A stretch of DNA of 64,000 bases from CATOSP01 sp965216155 (GCA_965216155.1 CBDCFD010000007.1:1798001-1862000); one strand, 5' to 3'. Positions 52,935 through 62,422 are shown, counted from the first letter of the stretch. Numbers and translations are program-made. Notes: generated by a model not told the origin, from the sequence alone.

Positions 52935-53479
52935 CTAAATGCGGCCGATCAATTCCCCGCTGACGATCAACCTGTGGTCGTAGACCACCGGGGTGCGCAG
53001 GATACCAGGTGTATGGTTGCGCCTCCCGTATCGTATAGCCGTATATCCTGCTCATGCACCACCTGGGATGAGATTATTCGATAGAGGTGCTGGCCCTTCT
53101 GCGCTCTCCGCAATGACGAAAACGTCACGGCCTTCCTTTTTGTGGTGCGTTCTACCGGGTTAATGGCAGCCTCTTCCCGCTCCAATGACTGGGGCTCGGG
53201 TTGGGCGGCGGTCATCTCCGGCGAGTTTGTCCTGGCGAGGACTGGCGCTGGCAGATCTTGGTTAGGTTGCTGTACGGACACGCGGGCCCCCGTGACCACG
53301 CCCGGAAGGGTGGCTTCCAGGTTTACCAGGTCCGCCCTGGCAACGCCCGTGTAAGCATGATAAGCGAGACTGGTGGTGATTAGCATCGATCCGAGGATAA
53401 CAAGAAAAATTCCGGTCAGGGTATTGGGTTTTCGATGCCTTGGACCACGGAACATCATATAGTCGTATCCAGCTTCCAT
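52935..53479 (-). pseudogene. Sortase-like membrane protein, disrupted
   Basis: ATG 53479 (behind AAGGAGGTGAA) opens a cytoplasmic tail, one membrane helix (TLTGIFLVILGSMLITTSLA), a long linker, and the end of a sortase fold: LYRIISSQVVHEQDIRLYD, TIHLVSCAP with the catalytic Cys, and in the shifted frame VVYDHRLIVSGELIGRI. One C lost from a CCCCC run (CCCC present) explains the shift, and the span is one base short of whole codons. The GHR segment with the catalytic His is not seen, so an internal deletion is likely as well. A terminator follows. Confidence 0.6.
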
Positions 53480-53630
53480 TTCACCTCCTTTTCGTATAGA
53501 TGGGAGCATGCAGCGGAGATAAGACGATGCGAGATCCGGTTCCAGCCTGGGGCTTGGGGTTAACATCGAAGCTCCAGAGTTGGACGAATTCGCCGGGAGT
53601 CAGAAGCCGAGAAACCAGAAGGGTGAGGCG

Positions 53631-53843
53631 CTACCGGGCCCTTGGTACGTGATTAGCTCCTGGTGTAATCGGTTCGTTGAGGTAGATATCCCCGTTGCGG
53701 ATCTTAATGTTGAATCCGCAGCTCGGATTCGTGCAGACCCATGCTTTGTAATGCACCGCCGCTCCCTGCCCGCCGTAGTCCGATAGGGGGACCAATTGAC
53801 CCACGTTACATTTTTGACACTTGGGTATTGCCCATTCTTCCAC
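53631..53843 (-). CDS. Small zinc-ribbon protein
   Basis: A 70-residue protein with PKCQKCNVGQLVPLSDYGGQ, then WVCTNPSCGFNIKIRNGDIY: CxxC and CxxxxC pairs that would bind one zinc. The GTG start at 53843 follows GGGAGGTGGGATAA. No family recognised. It lies between the sortase-like gene and rpoD, all on the minus strand. Confidence 0.65.
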   Translation of the reverse strand: MEEWAIPKCQKCNVGQLVPLSDYGGQGAAVHYKAWVCTNPSCGFNIKIRNGDIYLNEPITPGANHVPRAR

Positions 53844-54012
53844 TTATCCCACCTCCCTGGTAGATTGAGGCCGAGTATAGCATCGTACCGGAAACGTTAC
53901 CAAGCGCAGCGCCCACGGCGATTTACGATTTTATCGTCTACTTACGACGCGACCCGCCTCAATCTATCCTGTAATAAAGCAGCAAATAGGCCTTTGCCTT
54001 GCTGCCAAGACC

Positions 54013-55590
54013 CTACTCCAGAAAGTCCTTTAGCTTGCGGGAGCGCGTAGGATGACGCAGCTTCCGCAGCGCCTTGGCTTCGATCTGCCGGATGCGCTCC
54101 CGGGTCACCCCGAACTCCCGGCCAACTTCCTCCAGGGTGCGGCTCCGCCCATCTTGCAATCCGAAGCGTAGCTGCAAGACCCTGGCCTCCCGGTCGGTCA
54201 ACGTGTGCAATACCTCGTCGACCTGCTCCTTAAGAAGCTGGAACGAGGCGGCGTCCGCGGGTGCGGGCGCGTTCCGGTCCTCGATAAAGTCTCCCAGGTG
54301 AGAATCTTCCTCTTCCCCGATCGGGGTTTCCAGAGAGACAGGCTCCTGGGAGATTTTCAGGATCTCCTCCACCTTCTCCGGGCTGATTTCCATCGCCTCG
54401 CCGATCTCTTCGGGGGTCGGCTCCCGCCCGTACTCCTGGAGCAGACGGCGATGTTGCCGCATCAGCTTGTTAATGGTTTCCACCATGTGTACCGGGATCC
54501 GGATGGTGCGGGCCTGGTCCGCTATCGCCCGGGTGATGGCCTGGCGAATCCACCATGTCGCGTACGTGCTGAACTTGTACCCCTTCCGGTAATCGAACTT
54601 CTCCACGGCGCGGATGAGGCCGATGTTCCCTTCCTGGATCATGTCCAGCAGCGCCATGCCGCGTCCGATGTATTTCTTGGCCACGCTCACCACCAACCTC
54701 AAGTTGGCCTCGGTGAGGTGGGCCTGCGACCGGGCGCAGTCGGCATGCACGCGGTTGAAGAAGCCCCGGAACAACGGCTCTAATTGCTGCATCCTGGCGT
54801 AGCATTCGGGCGTCGCAATCGTCGCCTGCAAGTCGTCCAGCGTGCAGCGCCGGAGTACTTGGATAGCTTCCGTGGGAATTAGCCAACTGTCCAACGAGAG
54901 GTAGACCACCCGGCGGTAAACGTCAAGCGGTTCCTCCTCCAGGGCGAACCCCATGTTGGCAAGCATGTCCTGGGAAACCTCGGCGTCGATGGCCGCCCTG
55001 AGAACAGGGTCCTCGGCAATCTGCGCCATGTTCATGTTCTGGGGCAGCTCCAATTGCTCGCACAGACACCGTACCAACGGGACCGACTCCACCATGCGTT
55101 GCAAAAAGGCGTAGGTGATCTCCCAATGCAGAGCCGGACGTCCCTCGATTTCGGCTAGCCCGTTCTGAAGAGCGGTCAGGTGCTTGCCGCCTTCAATTTT
55201 CCGTGCCAGGACCCGCTCGTCCTTGGAGGTAAGCAGGCGGACTCGCCCAATCTCCCGCAGGTACATACGGACTGGGTCGTCGAGGACCTCCAGGGTCTCC
55301 GCCTCCGGCTCCCAGTCAACGTCCTCGCTGTCCACGTCTCCGTTGGTCTTGTCCGTAGCATCGGTGGTCTTTTCAGTGACTCCGTTTTCTCCCCACTGTT
55401 CCTCCGCAGTTTCCGTGGCCAACGGTACCGCCACGGCCGCTATCCCGTTGGTTTCGGCCAGGGACTCGTCGTCCTGCCTGTCCTTCACTCCCCGGATTAT
55501 CTCCAGGAGCTTGCTCTGGTCTTCGGACCCCTCGCTGACGTCGAGGAATTCCTCGGGGTTTAGCTGGTTTCCATTGCTATGTCTCGGCAT
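54013..55590 (-). CDS. rpoD: RNA polymerase primary sigma factor RpoD/SigA
   Basis: A 525-residue primary sigma factor. Region 1.2 (RVLARKIEGGKHLTAL), regions 2.1-2.4 (ANLRLVVSVAKKYIGRG, YKFSTYATWWIRQAITRAI), region 3 (EYGREPTPEEIGEAMEISPE) and region 4.2 (TLEEVGREFGVTRERIRQIE) are all present. The N-terminal part is acidic. Overlaps the dnaG stop codon by one base (TAATG), i.e. the classic dnaG-rpoD arrangement, here without rpsU. Whether the partner-switch operon at 34-39.5 kb acts on this or another sigma factor is unknown. Confidence 0.96.
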   Translation of the reverse strand: MPRHSNGNQLNPEEFLDVSEGSEDQSKLLEIIRGVKDRQDDESLAETNGIAAVAVPLATETAEEQWGENGVTEKTTDATDKTNGDVDSEDVDWEPEAETLEVLDDPVRMYLREIGRVRLLTSKDERVLARKIEGGKHLTALQNGLAEIEGRPALHWEITYAFLQRMVESVPLVRCLCEQLELPQNMNMAQIAEDPVLRAAIDAEVSQDMLANMGFALEEEPLDVYRRVVYLSLDSWLIPTEAIQVLRRCTLDDLQATIATPECYARMQQLEPLFRGFFNRVHADCARSQAHLTEANLRLVVSVAKKYIGRGMALLDMIQEGNIGLIRAVEKFDYRKGYKFSTYATWWIRQAITRAIADQARTIRIPVHMVETINKLMRQHRRLLQEYGREPTPEEIGEAMEISPEKVEEILKISQEPVSLETPIGEEEDSHLGDFIEDRNAPAPADAASFQLLKEQVDEVLHTLTDREARVLQLRFGLQDGRSRTLEEVGREFGVTRERIRQIEAKALRKLRHPTRSRKLKDFLE

Positions 55591-57434
55591 TATCTACCTC
55601 TAGGTGTGCGGACTTTGAGCGCGGCGCCCCGCGCTTCCTGGTTTTCCTTAATACGTTGGTTGACTTCCAATACGTCTGAATACGACTCCTCTGACGCGCC
55701 AGAGGCCGCTTCCGCGAACCGCATCCCTTCTTCGACTTTCAGGTCACGCAGATACCGCGCTTCCAGATTTGCGACGCATGTCTGAAATGCGGCGGGGAGC
55801 CGGTGTGGTTCCAGACGAGGGTACTCTCTCTGGAGCAATGTCTCCAGGGCCTCCTGCAACTCCTCTCCGAGGAATTCGGATAATGATTCCACGGGCTGGT
55901 TTTGCCCCTTCTCGGAGGCCCATAACCACTGGTTGAAAATCTCCCGGTTCTCCAGCCGGCGGAAATATTCCGGCCTTAACGTGTCTGTTTCAGACTCAAG
56001 CTCTTCCGGGTGACGGAGTAACAGCGACAGGCAATACTCCTCCACAGGGTCTCCCTGAATCTTGGTGATCTCGGGCGCGGCAGACCGTCGTTGTGCCGGC
56101 GCGGTATTGGCGGCGCGGCGGGCGGTCCTAGGACGGTCGATGGTTGCCAACAGGTTGTCGCGAGTCACCCCCAGGGTATCGGCCAGCTTTTGGAAGTAAT
56201 GGTCCTGCTGGAAAGGCTCCGGCACCGCCTGTATCAACGGGAGCACAGTCCCAACGATATGCGCTTTCCCTTGGGGAGTCGATGGGTCTGACTCCTTCAC
56301 CAGGGCACTTAGCAGGTATTCCACCAACGGTGTGCCGTGTTCTATCAACTCCCGCCAGTCTTCCGGCGAGCGGCGAATCAGGTCGTCCGGGTCCTGTCCT
56401 TCGGGCATTACGGCGATTTTCAGGCCGGCCATCTCGGGACGTTGGAAGAGGGTGGCGCCTCTGGCCCGGCCCGCTACCGGGGACTGAATTACCCTCCAGG
56501 ATGAGTCCAAACTTCGGAGCGTTGCCTGCTGCCCGGCGGCATCGGCGTCTAGGGCCATGGTAACGTTGCCAGTGATGCGGCGTATCTCCGCCACCTGGTG
56601 CTCTGTGATCGCCGTACCCATGGAGGCCACCGCATTGGTGAATCCCTTTTCGTGGGCGGCAATGGCGTCCATGTACCCCTCGACGATAACGATCCCATGC
56701 CGTCTGGCCGAGTCTTTGGCCAAATGGAGCGCATACAGAATGCGGCTTTTGTCGAAAACCGGGCTTCTGGGCGAGTTCAAATACTTGGGTTGGGAGTCGT
56801 CCAAGGCTCTCGCGCCGAACCCTCCCAGTCCCCCCTGGCCGTTGCGTATGGGAAACATAAGCCGGCCCCGGAACAGGTCCCGTTGCTGGCCGCTTTCCAT
56901 GGTCCTCGCAACCCCTGCCTGCTCCATCTGCTGGGGCGTAAACCCCTGCTGCTCAAGGTGGTTGCGAAGGGACTGGCCATCGGGCGGGCTCAGCCCTAGC
57001 TCAAATTTCTCGACTGCCTCCTCGGACAGACCTCTTCTCTTCAGGTATTCTCGCGCTGCCTGGCCTCGATCAGATGCAAGGAGCTTCTGAAAGTAGACTC
57101 TCGCCTCCTCGTTGATATCGGTGGCGCTGCGCTGCTCAACCCGTTCCTGCTTTTTGGGTAGGGCAACCCCGGCTTGCTGGGCAAGCCGCTCCAGCACATC
57201 CCTGAACTCCAGGCTCTCGGCCCGCATTACGAAGGAGAAAACGTCGCCTCCCGTGGCGCAAGCGCCAAAGCAGCGCCAACTCTGCCGGTCTGGGAACACG
57301 TAGAAAGAGGGTGTCTTTTCCTGGTGAAACGGGCAGTTGGCCTTGGAGTTGCTGCCGGAACGCTGCAACGTCACATACCTGGACACTACGTCGGTAATAT
57401 CCAGCCGGCTCTTTATGTCGTCGATAACAGTCAA
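55590..57434 (-). CDS. dnaG: DNA primase DnaG
   Basis: A 614-residue bacterial primase. The CHC2 zinc domain has CPFHQEKTPSF and WRCFGACATGG, the RNA polymerase core follows, the Toprim domain shows VIVEGYMDAIAAHEKGF and TMALDADAAGQQA, and the C-terminal helicase-binding part ends before KVRTPRGR. Upstream of rpoD in the macromolecular-synthesis arrangement. The ATG has no strong ribosome site but fits the family start (TVIDDIKSRLDITDVVSRYV). Confidence 0.96.
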   Translation of the reverse strand: MTVIDDIKSRLDITDVVSRYVTLQRSGSNSKANCPFHQEKTPSFYVFPDRQSWRCFGACATGGDVFSFVMRAESLEFRDVLERLAQQAGVALPKKQERVEQRSATDINEEARVYFQKLLASDRGQAAREYLKRRGLSEEAVEKFELGLSPPDGQSLRNHLEQQGFTPQQMEQAGVARTMESGQQRDLFRGRLMFPIRNGQGGLGGFGARALDDSQPKYLNSPRSPVFDKSRILYALHLAKDSARRHGIVIVEGYMDAIAAHEKGFTNAVASMGTAITEHQVAEIRRITGNVTMALDADAAGQQATLRSLDSSWRVIQSPVAGRARGATLFQRPEMAGLKIAVMPEGQDPDDLIRRSPEDWRELIEHGTPLVEYLLSALVKESDPSTPQGKAHIVGTVLPLIQAVPEPFQQDHYFQKLADTLGVTRDNLLATIDRPRTARRAANTAPAQRRSAAPEITKIQGDPVEEYCLSLLLRHPEELESETDTLRPEYFRRLENREIFNQWLWASEKGQNQPVESLSEFLGEELQEALETLLQREYPRLEPHRLPAAFQTCVANLEARYLRDLKVEEGMRFAEAASGASEESYSDVLEVNQRIKENQEARGAALKVRTPRGR

Positions 57435-58107
57435 ACTGGCAAGTCTCTAGGACAGCAACATGGGACTCAAGGAAACTGGTCTGAGACTAATGGACCACCT
57501 CCAAAGCACTCTGCAAGCCAGGGAGAGGACGAGACCGTCCAATTTAGAGTCGGATAGGGGCATAAATCTAGGCGCAATGCTCCCACAATATTTTATCAAA
57601 CGGTGGCCCTAAATGGAACCCTCCAGAGGATAAAATTGCGAAACGTTGTGCTTCGCCAGATACTGGCCTGTATCACTACGAAAATATCAACTCGTCCTTC
57701 GAAAATAGGCCATTTTCATCCTCATATGTGGCCTTCACAAGGCCATCAGTATTTCCTGCGAAAAGCCTGCCCCCGGCTTGAACGGGGGCGGGAATCCATT
57801 ACGATAGCTCTGGGCTCCCACCTTCGCGGGAGCGACGGATGGGTGTACTGGAGTTTCGCAATGTTCTCTCTGGACGCAACAACCCCCATTTGCCCGGAAA
57901 TGACCCGCAAACGGGCGGCCTACCGGCGCCGGCAAACCGCCATAAGCAGGAAAATAGCCATCTCCTTATGCGCCCGCCGCCACCCCGTCTTTCTGGCCGT
58001 GAGCCGGAACCACGGAGGGTTACCCAGCAGTTACCGCCCTCTCCTTGACCTTTCCGGTCTCCGGCTTTATCTGGAACTAAGGGAGGCGTGGAGTGGGAAC
58101 CGGCCCG
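57435..58107. other. 670-bp intergenic region with repeat cluster
   Basis: Upstream of dnaG and downstream of the HpaB gene; no convincing gene. It carries the palindromic element copy at 57774-57797 and a second short palindrome nearby (CTCCCACCTTCGCGGGAG, 57812-57829). The 178-codon frame at 57603 (+) is not protein-like and lacks a ribosome site. Confidence 0.6.
57774..57797 (+). repeat. Dispersed palindromic element, copy 3
   Basis: AGCCTGCCCCCGGCTTGAAC then GGGG, flanked by GCGAAA before and GCGGGAATCC after, as in the copy near 28674. It is followed 14 bases later by another palindrome typical of dispersed intergenic repeats. Confidence 0.65.
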
Positions 58108-59562
58108 TCACCGCGCAAGGAAGTCTTGGACTTTTCTGACCAACTCCTCAGGGTCGTACCGGTCCCACAGGATGCTGGCATTCCTCATCCAATCCCCCTG
58201 GAAAAAACGCTCGTACAACACCTGCCGCGAACCGAAGGCGCTGCAAGCCAGGTCCCATGCCAGGTGGAAGAGCTGCACTCTGTCTCTGAATGAAGCCGTA
58301 TCAGTATCCAGGTACCGTTCGATCTCTTCTCCCAGAGGACCGTCAAAGTCTACCTCAGCCGGGAGGGCCATCAGGCTGCTGGACCCCAACAGTTGAATGA
58401 TCTCGACCATCCTCGGGTACATGCGGATGAACAGGTTGCGCGCCACTGTGATGGGAATCAGCGCCGGACACATTACGCCCCATTCGTCCAACTCCGCCTG
58501 GGTCTCCGCGGCCAGCAATAGGGCCTTCATAATCTCCAGGTTTTCGATCAGCTCGGCCAGCAACGCCTGAATCTGCGGGATGGTCTCGGAACCCAGCGTC
58601 CTCACCATAAGCGTAGCCACCCCCAGCACGAACTCACATTTGGCCACGTTCTTGGTGACCACCTGGTGGCCGGAGTGGTTGTACTGGTTTGTCCTGGGAC
58701 TCAGCCCGTTGCAGAGATCCACGTCTCCAAATAGAAAGACCCGCTCCCAGGGCACCAACACGTCGTCCATGAACACTATGGCGTCCATCTCCTCGAAACG
58801 GGACCCAAGCGGATGGTCGAACGTGGAGCGGTCCAGGTCGAAGCTCTCCCTGCAGAGAAATCTGAGCCCCGGCGTGTCACACGGAATCGCAAAGGCGAAC
58901 GCGTAGCGCCAGGCGTCCTCGCTTCCGGCCAACTCGGCGTTGCGGACGGGGTAGACGGCAATCTCGTCGGAGAGAGGCCCCAAAGTTGCCAGGACCCTGG
59001 GGCCTCTGATCACCAGACCGGCGTCGGTCTCTTTCTGCACAGCCATGGCGGCGCTGGTACTGTAATGGCGGCTGACGGCAGCCGGGCGCCGGTTGCGTTG
59101 AAGATTGACCAGAGTGTGAGTCAACGCCAGGTCGTTTTCCCGGACGTACTCATAGTAGTTGATGATGTTTTGCTTGAACTCCGGACGGTTGCCCGCGAAG
59201 TAGTCGCCCGCTCCGGCCATAGCCATGACACTTACGTTGAGGAAATCGGGGGTTCGCCCCATCATGCCGTAACTGGTCTGTGCCCAATGGGACATCATCA
59301 CCCGGCGCTGCCGCAATTCCTCGGTTGTCCTGGGAGTGATGAACGAAAGCCCAACAGGGTTCCCGCTTGTCGGTGATGGGTAGGTCATCTCGTCACGCAG
59401 GGCTGGTTCGTGCTGCATGTCGTAAAGGCCGGCCACCGAACGAGCGCCGTTGGCCAGGCCGGGAAAGGAAGTCACATCCTCCACCTTCTCGCCTCGGAGG
59501 AAGGCTTCAACGGGCCGGGCCCGGAGGCCGTCCAGATATTGCTCCCCGGTGCGTGCTGGCAT
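58108..59562 (-). CDS. 4-Hydroxyphenylacetate 3-hydroxylase (HpaB)-type monooxygenase
   Basis: A 484-residue FADH2-using monooxygenase of the HpaB family: TGEQYLDGLRARPVEAFLRG at the start, LSFITPRTTEELRQRR, NVSVMAMAGAGDYFAGNRPE, the flavin-contact region NLQRNRRPAAVS, VLVPWERVFLFGD, and GSSSLMALPAEVDFDGPLGE. Some relatives are dehydratase-like (4-hydroxybutyryl-CoA dehydratase) and share the fold; conserved Fe-S cysteines of that group are not seen, so a hydroxylase is preferred. Needs a separate flavin reductase, not in this window. AGGAGGACACAGA precedes the ATG. Confidence 0.85.
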   Translation of the reverse strand: MPARTGEQYLDGLRARPVEAFLRGEKVEDVTSFPGLANGARSVAGLYDMQHEPALRDEMTYPSPTSGNPVGLSFITPRTTEELRQRRVMMSHWAQTSYGMMGRTPDFLNVSVMAMAGAGDYFAGNRPEFKQNIINYYEYVRENDLALTHTLVNLQRNRRPAAVSRHYSTSAAMAVQKETDAGLVIRGPRVLATLGPLSDEIAVYPVRNAELAGSEDAWRYAFAFAIPCDTPGLRFLCRESFDLDRSTFDHPLGSRFEEMDAIVFMDDVLVPWERVFLFGDVDLCNGLSPRTNQYNHSGHQVVTKNVAKCEFVLGVATLMVRTLGSETIPQIQALLAELIENLEIMKALLLAAETQAELDEWGVMCPALIPITVARNLFIRMYPRMVEIIQLLGSSSLMALPAEVDFDGPLGEEIERYLDTDTASFRDRVQLFHLAWDLACSAFGSRQVLYERFFQGDWMRNASILWDRYDPEELVRKVQDFLAR

Positions 59563-59966
59563 TCTGTGTCCTCCTGTGCTGAGTTCTCGAGGATTCGGCA
59601 GGTCGAGGGACCAGTCCCGCCGGCTGCGGCGCCCGGTCTCCTGGGCACTTGAAGTGGATTTAGCTTCATCATAATACTATACACCGCCGGGCTCCCCTGT
59701 AGATTAACGTGGTATTGCCCGCCCGGCGGTCCTCCCACGAATCCGCTGGGCCATCTCATCTTCTGCCGCCAGAGCCCTTCTCCAGATCCCTTCTATAGTC
59801 GGCTCACGACACCACTCTCCCCCTTTCCGAAAGTGGGCTGCACGCCGGTTGGGTGCGATAACGCCAATCGGAAGGCCCTGGTCCGCTACTCGCTTTCAAT
59901 TCCAGAAAGAGTAAAATGGTTCAGCCTTTCCGGCCCAGATAGGCAACGATTCCGAGGAGACCCTGG
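59563..59966. other. 404-bp divergent intergenic region
   Basis: Promoter space between the HpaB gene and the MFS gene. No gene-like frame or strong hairpin recognised. Confidence 0.5.
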
Positions 59967-61226
59967 TTGCAGCCACAACCCAGAGACCGGTCGCCCTTAT
60001 CCTCTGTTTTGGCCCACGGCCAATTCCGGGCCCTCTGGTGCGTCGGTACGCTTCACGAATTCGCCCGGCGCATGGAACTCCTGGTGCTTAGCTGGCTCAT
60101 CCTGCAAGTGACCGACTCGTACCTGCAACTTGGTCTGGTCCTCTTCTTCAACAATCTTCCACGGCCTGCCCTGGCCATGTTGTCCGGTATCGTCGCCGAC
60201 CGGGTCAACCGCCAGCGGGTCCTTTTTGTGTCCCAGGTGGCAACCACTCTGACTTCGACGACCGTACTGGCCCTCCTTACTTATGACTTCAATATGGTTG
60301 CTCCCTGGATGGTTTATTGCGCGATCTTTCAACAGGGCGCGAGCCGGGCCTTCGAAGACCCGTCCCGGCGGACCGCCATTCTCGACGTGGTCGGCGAAGC
60401 TCGTCTGGTGAACGCGCTTTCGCTGGACGTAATTAGCCACACCGCCGGGAAGATGGTCGGGCCAATACTCGGGGGAGTGCTCCTCGACACCGTCGGGTTC
60501 TCCGGTTCCTACATATTAGTCGTCGTCCTTCACTTGGCGAACCTGGCCATCGTGACACGGCTGCGCATTCCGGCCGTCCAATTACTGGGACAGCGTGAAC
60601 CGATGTTAAAGAGCCTGGGAGTGGCTATTCAGTATGCGGTACGGGCCCCGGCCCTGGCGGGGATGCTGTACATCACCATAATAATGAACGCCCTGGTATT
60701 CCCCATCCAACAATTCATCCCGGCGCTCGGCCGCGACCATCTGCTGGTAGGCGCCACCCTGGTGGGATTCTTGGTCGCGGCCGACGGCTTCGGTCAGCTT
60801 GCCGGCGCCGGCTTGATGGCTATCCGCCGGCAGATTCGCTACCACGGACGCATCTTCGCGGGTGGCTCCATCGGGATAACGATTACCGCGATCATGTTTG
60901 TATGGTCACCCTCGTACACCCTCGCCTTCGGCTTGCTGGCCGTCGGCGGGTTGGGACAGTCGGGGTTCTCCACCATGCAGAGCGCCATAACCATGCTAGC
61001 CACGCCCCACGACATGCGGGGACGCATGATGGGTCTCCTCAGCTTCTGCATCGGCGTGGGCACTCCACTTGGAGCCCTGGAAATGGGTCTGTTGGCCCAA
61101 GCGTTCATGCTCCAGGGCGCCATCAGCGCCAACCTGGCGGCTGGCTTACTTCTGATGCTCCCAGCGGTGGTCGCCGGGCCTTTGGTGTGGCAACCCCTTC
61201 GTCAGCCTTCGACAGAGACCGGCTGA
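59967..61226 (+). CDS. MFS transporter (MFS_3 type)
   Basis: A 419-residue 12-helix transporter: LVLSWLILQVTDSYLQLGLV, the loop signature SGIVADRVNRQRVLFV, FEDPSRRTAILDVVGEARLV, and the long final helix block GAISANLAAGLLLMLPAVV. Same subfamily as the transporter at 15787, but distinct in sequence. The TTG start at 59967 follows GAGGAGACCCTGG. Divergent from the HpaB gene, so possibly an exporter of a hydroxylated product; this is inference. Confidence 0.85.
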   Translation: MQPQPRDRSPLSSVLAHGQFRALWCVGTLHEFARRMELLVLSWLILQVTDSYLQLGLVLFFNNLPRPALAMLSGIVADRVNRQRVLFVSQVATTLTSTTVLALLTYDFNMVAPWMVYCAIFQQGASRAFEDPSRRTAILDVVGEARLVNALSLDVISHTAGKMVGPILGGVLLDTVGFSGSYILVVVLHLANLAIVTRLRIPAVQLLGQREPMLKSLGVAIQYAVRAPALAGMLYITIIMNALVFPIQQFIPALGRDHLLVGATLVGFLVAADGFGQLAGAGLMAIRRQIRYHGRIFAGGSIGITITAIMFVWSPSYTLAFGLLAVGGLGQSGFSTMQSAITMLATPHDMRGRMMGLLSFCIGVGTPLGALEMGLLAQAFMLQGAISANLAAGLLLMLPAVVAGPLVWQPLRQPSTETG

Positions 61227-61360
61227 GGCTCGGCGCCTGCGCTTGCCCATGCCTCCTCAAAGGGTTATATTCGGTGGAAGTGGAGCGGCCGTACTGATCA
61301 GGCGAGTTAAAAGACCCGCCGCCACGGACTGACACTCCAAGCAGGTAACCCGGGGACGAT

Positions 61361-61939
61361 ATGCCGCAAGTCTTTAATTGGCCCGGACGACTCAAGGAGA
61401 TGGCCGAGTTCGTTGGATTCGGCCAGGCCGATCTTGACCTGGTCCAGACGACGGCAGCCGTCGTGTTGGAGAACGCCGATGCTCTCACGGCCAGAGTCTA
61501 CGACAATTTTCTCGACAACCCTGAGACTCGCAGGTTCTTCACGAACCAGAAGGGTGAGGTGGACGAGACCCGCTTAGACCGGCGGAAACATACCCTGGCC
61601 CGCTGGCTTCGCGGTTCCATAGGTTTCAAGCTAGACCAGGACTATCCCATCCGTGCCCTGGCTACCGGGATCGTCCATAGCCACCCGCCCAGCCACCGGG
61701 CCCATCTAGGGTCCACTCCTGCCCGGTTTATGCTAGGCACCATGTCGTTTATCCAGACCGCCATGTCCAATCTCTTCCTGGATGAACTTGACGACCCTAA
61801 ATTGGCAATGCAAGCGGCCATCGCCTGGAACAAACTGCTGATGCTTCAGCTAGACGTGATGCTCGCCGGCTATATGGTGGAAACGCCCACCGAACCCACC
61901 GAGGTGCCGGAACACCTGCGGCATCTCATGGCCGAATAG
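61361..61939 (+). CDS. Protoglobin-like haem protein
   Basis: A 192-residue single-domain protoglobin: KEMAEFVGFGQADLDLVQTT, ADALTARVYDNFLDNPETRR, TLARWLRGSIGFKLDQDYPI, and the F-helix region TGIVHSHPPSHRAHLGSTPA, in which one His (VHSHPP) should be the proximal haem ligand. No kinase or signalling domain is attached, so it is a stand-alone sensor or O2/NO-binding protein. The ATG is preceded by GGGGACGAT. An AroQ-like gene follows after 26 bases. Confidence 0.8.
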   Translation: MPQVFNWPGRLKEMAEFVGFGQADLDLVQTTAAVVLENADALTARVYDNFLDNPETRRFFTNQKGEVDETRLDRRKHTLARWLRGSIGFKLDQDYPIRALATGIVHSHPPSHRAHLGSTPARFMLGTMSFIQTAMSNLFLDELDDPKLAMQAAIAWNKLLMLQLDVMLAGYMVETPTEPTEVPEHLRHLMAE

Positions 61940-61965
61940 CCGGACGAATCTGAAGAGAGGTCCTG

Positions 61966-62397
61966 ATGACGAAGGTACTGGTAATTCAAGGCGCAGGTAT
62001 GAACATGCGCGGCAAGGCCCAGGTGGAGATTTTCGGTCCCACCACTCTGGACCAGATGAAGGAACAGATCATGGGCTTCGCCGAAGGGTTGGGCATCGAC
62101 GTGGAAGTATTCCACTCCAACATCGAGGGAGAGGTCGTCAACGCCTTGTACAAAGCCCATGAAGGGGATGTCGACGCGGCCCTGATCAATCCCGCCGGCT
62201 ATACCGCCGGGACCGGCCCGCTTCTGGGCGCTATCGGCCAGGTGCGGTTCCCGGTGATCGAAGTCCACGCCTCAAACCCCACGTCCCGCGGCACGGTTTC
62301 TAAGGTCCTGCCGGCCTGCAAGGGATCGGTCTACGGGTTCGGTGTCTACGGCTACTACCTGGCGCTGGAAGCGGTGAAGCACCTCTGCGAAGGGTAA
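61966..62397 (+). CDS. Divergent type II 3-dehydroquinate dehydratase-like protein
   Basis: A 143-residue AroQ-fold protein: KVLVIQGAGMNMRGKAQVEI and FGPTTLDQMKEQIMGFAEG, VFHSNIEGEVVNALYKAHEG, VDAALINPAGYT, FPVIEVHASNPTSRG and YGFGVYGYYLALEAVKHL. The catalytic Tyr of true AroQ (NxxxxxxREPxxYG) is replaced by Phe (VEIFG), and the Arg before it is Ala in KAQ, while the His of EVHASN is kept. The shikimate reaction is therefore doubtful; a related lyase or another role is possible. GAAGAGAGGTCCTG precedes the ATG. Confidence 0.8.
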   Translation: MTKVLVIQGAGMNMRGKAQVEIFGPTTLDQMKEQIMGFAEGLGIDVEVFHSNIEGEVVNALYKAHEGDVDAALINPAGYTAGTGPLLGAIGQVRFPVIEVHASNPTSRGTVSKVLPACKGSVYGFGVYGYYLALEAVKHLCEG

Positions 62398-62422
62398 CCC
62401 CACCGCGCCCTGGTCCTGAACC

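Noticed and set aside
57603..58139. 178-codon frame upstream of dnaG
   Set aside because: No ribosome site, overlaps the palindromic repeat cluster and the HpaB gene end, and composition is not protein-like.
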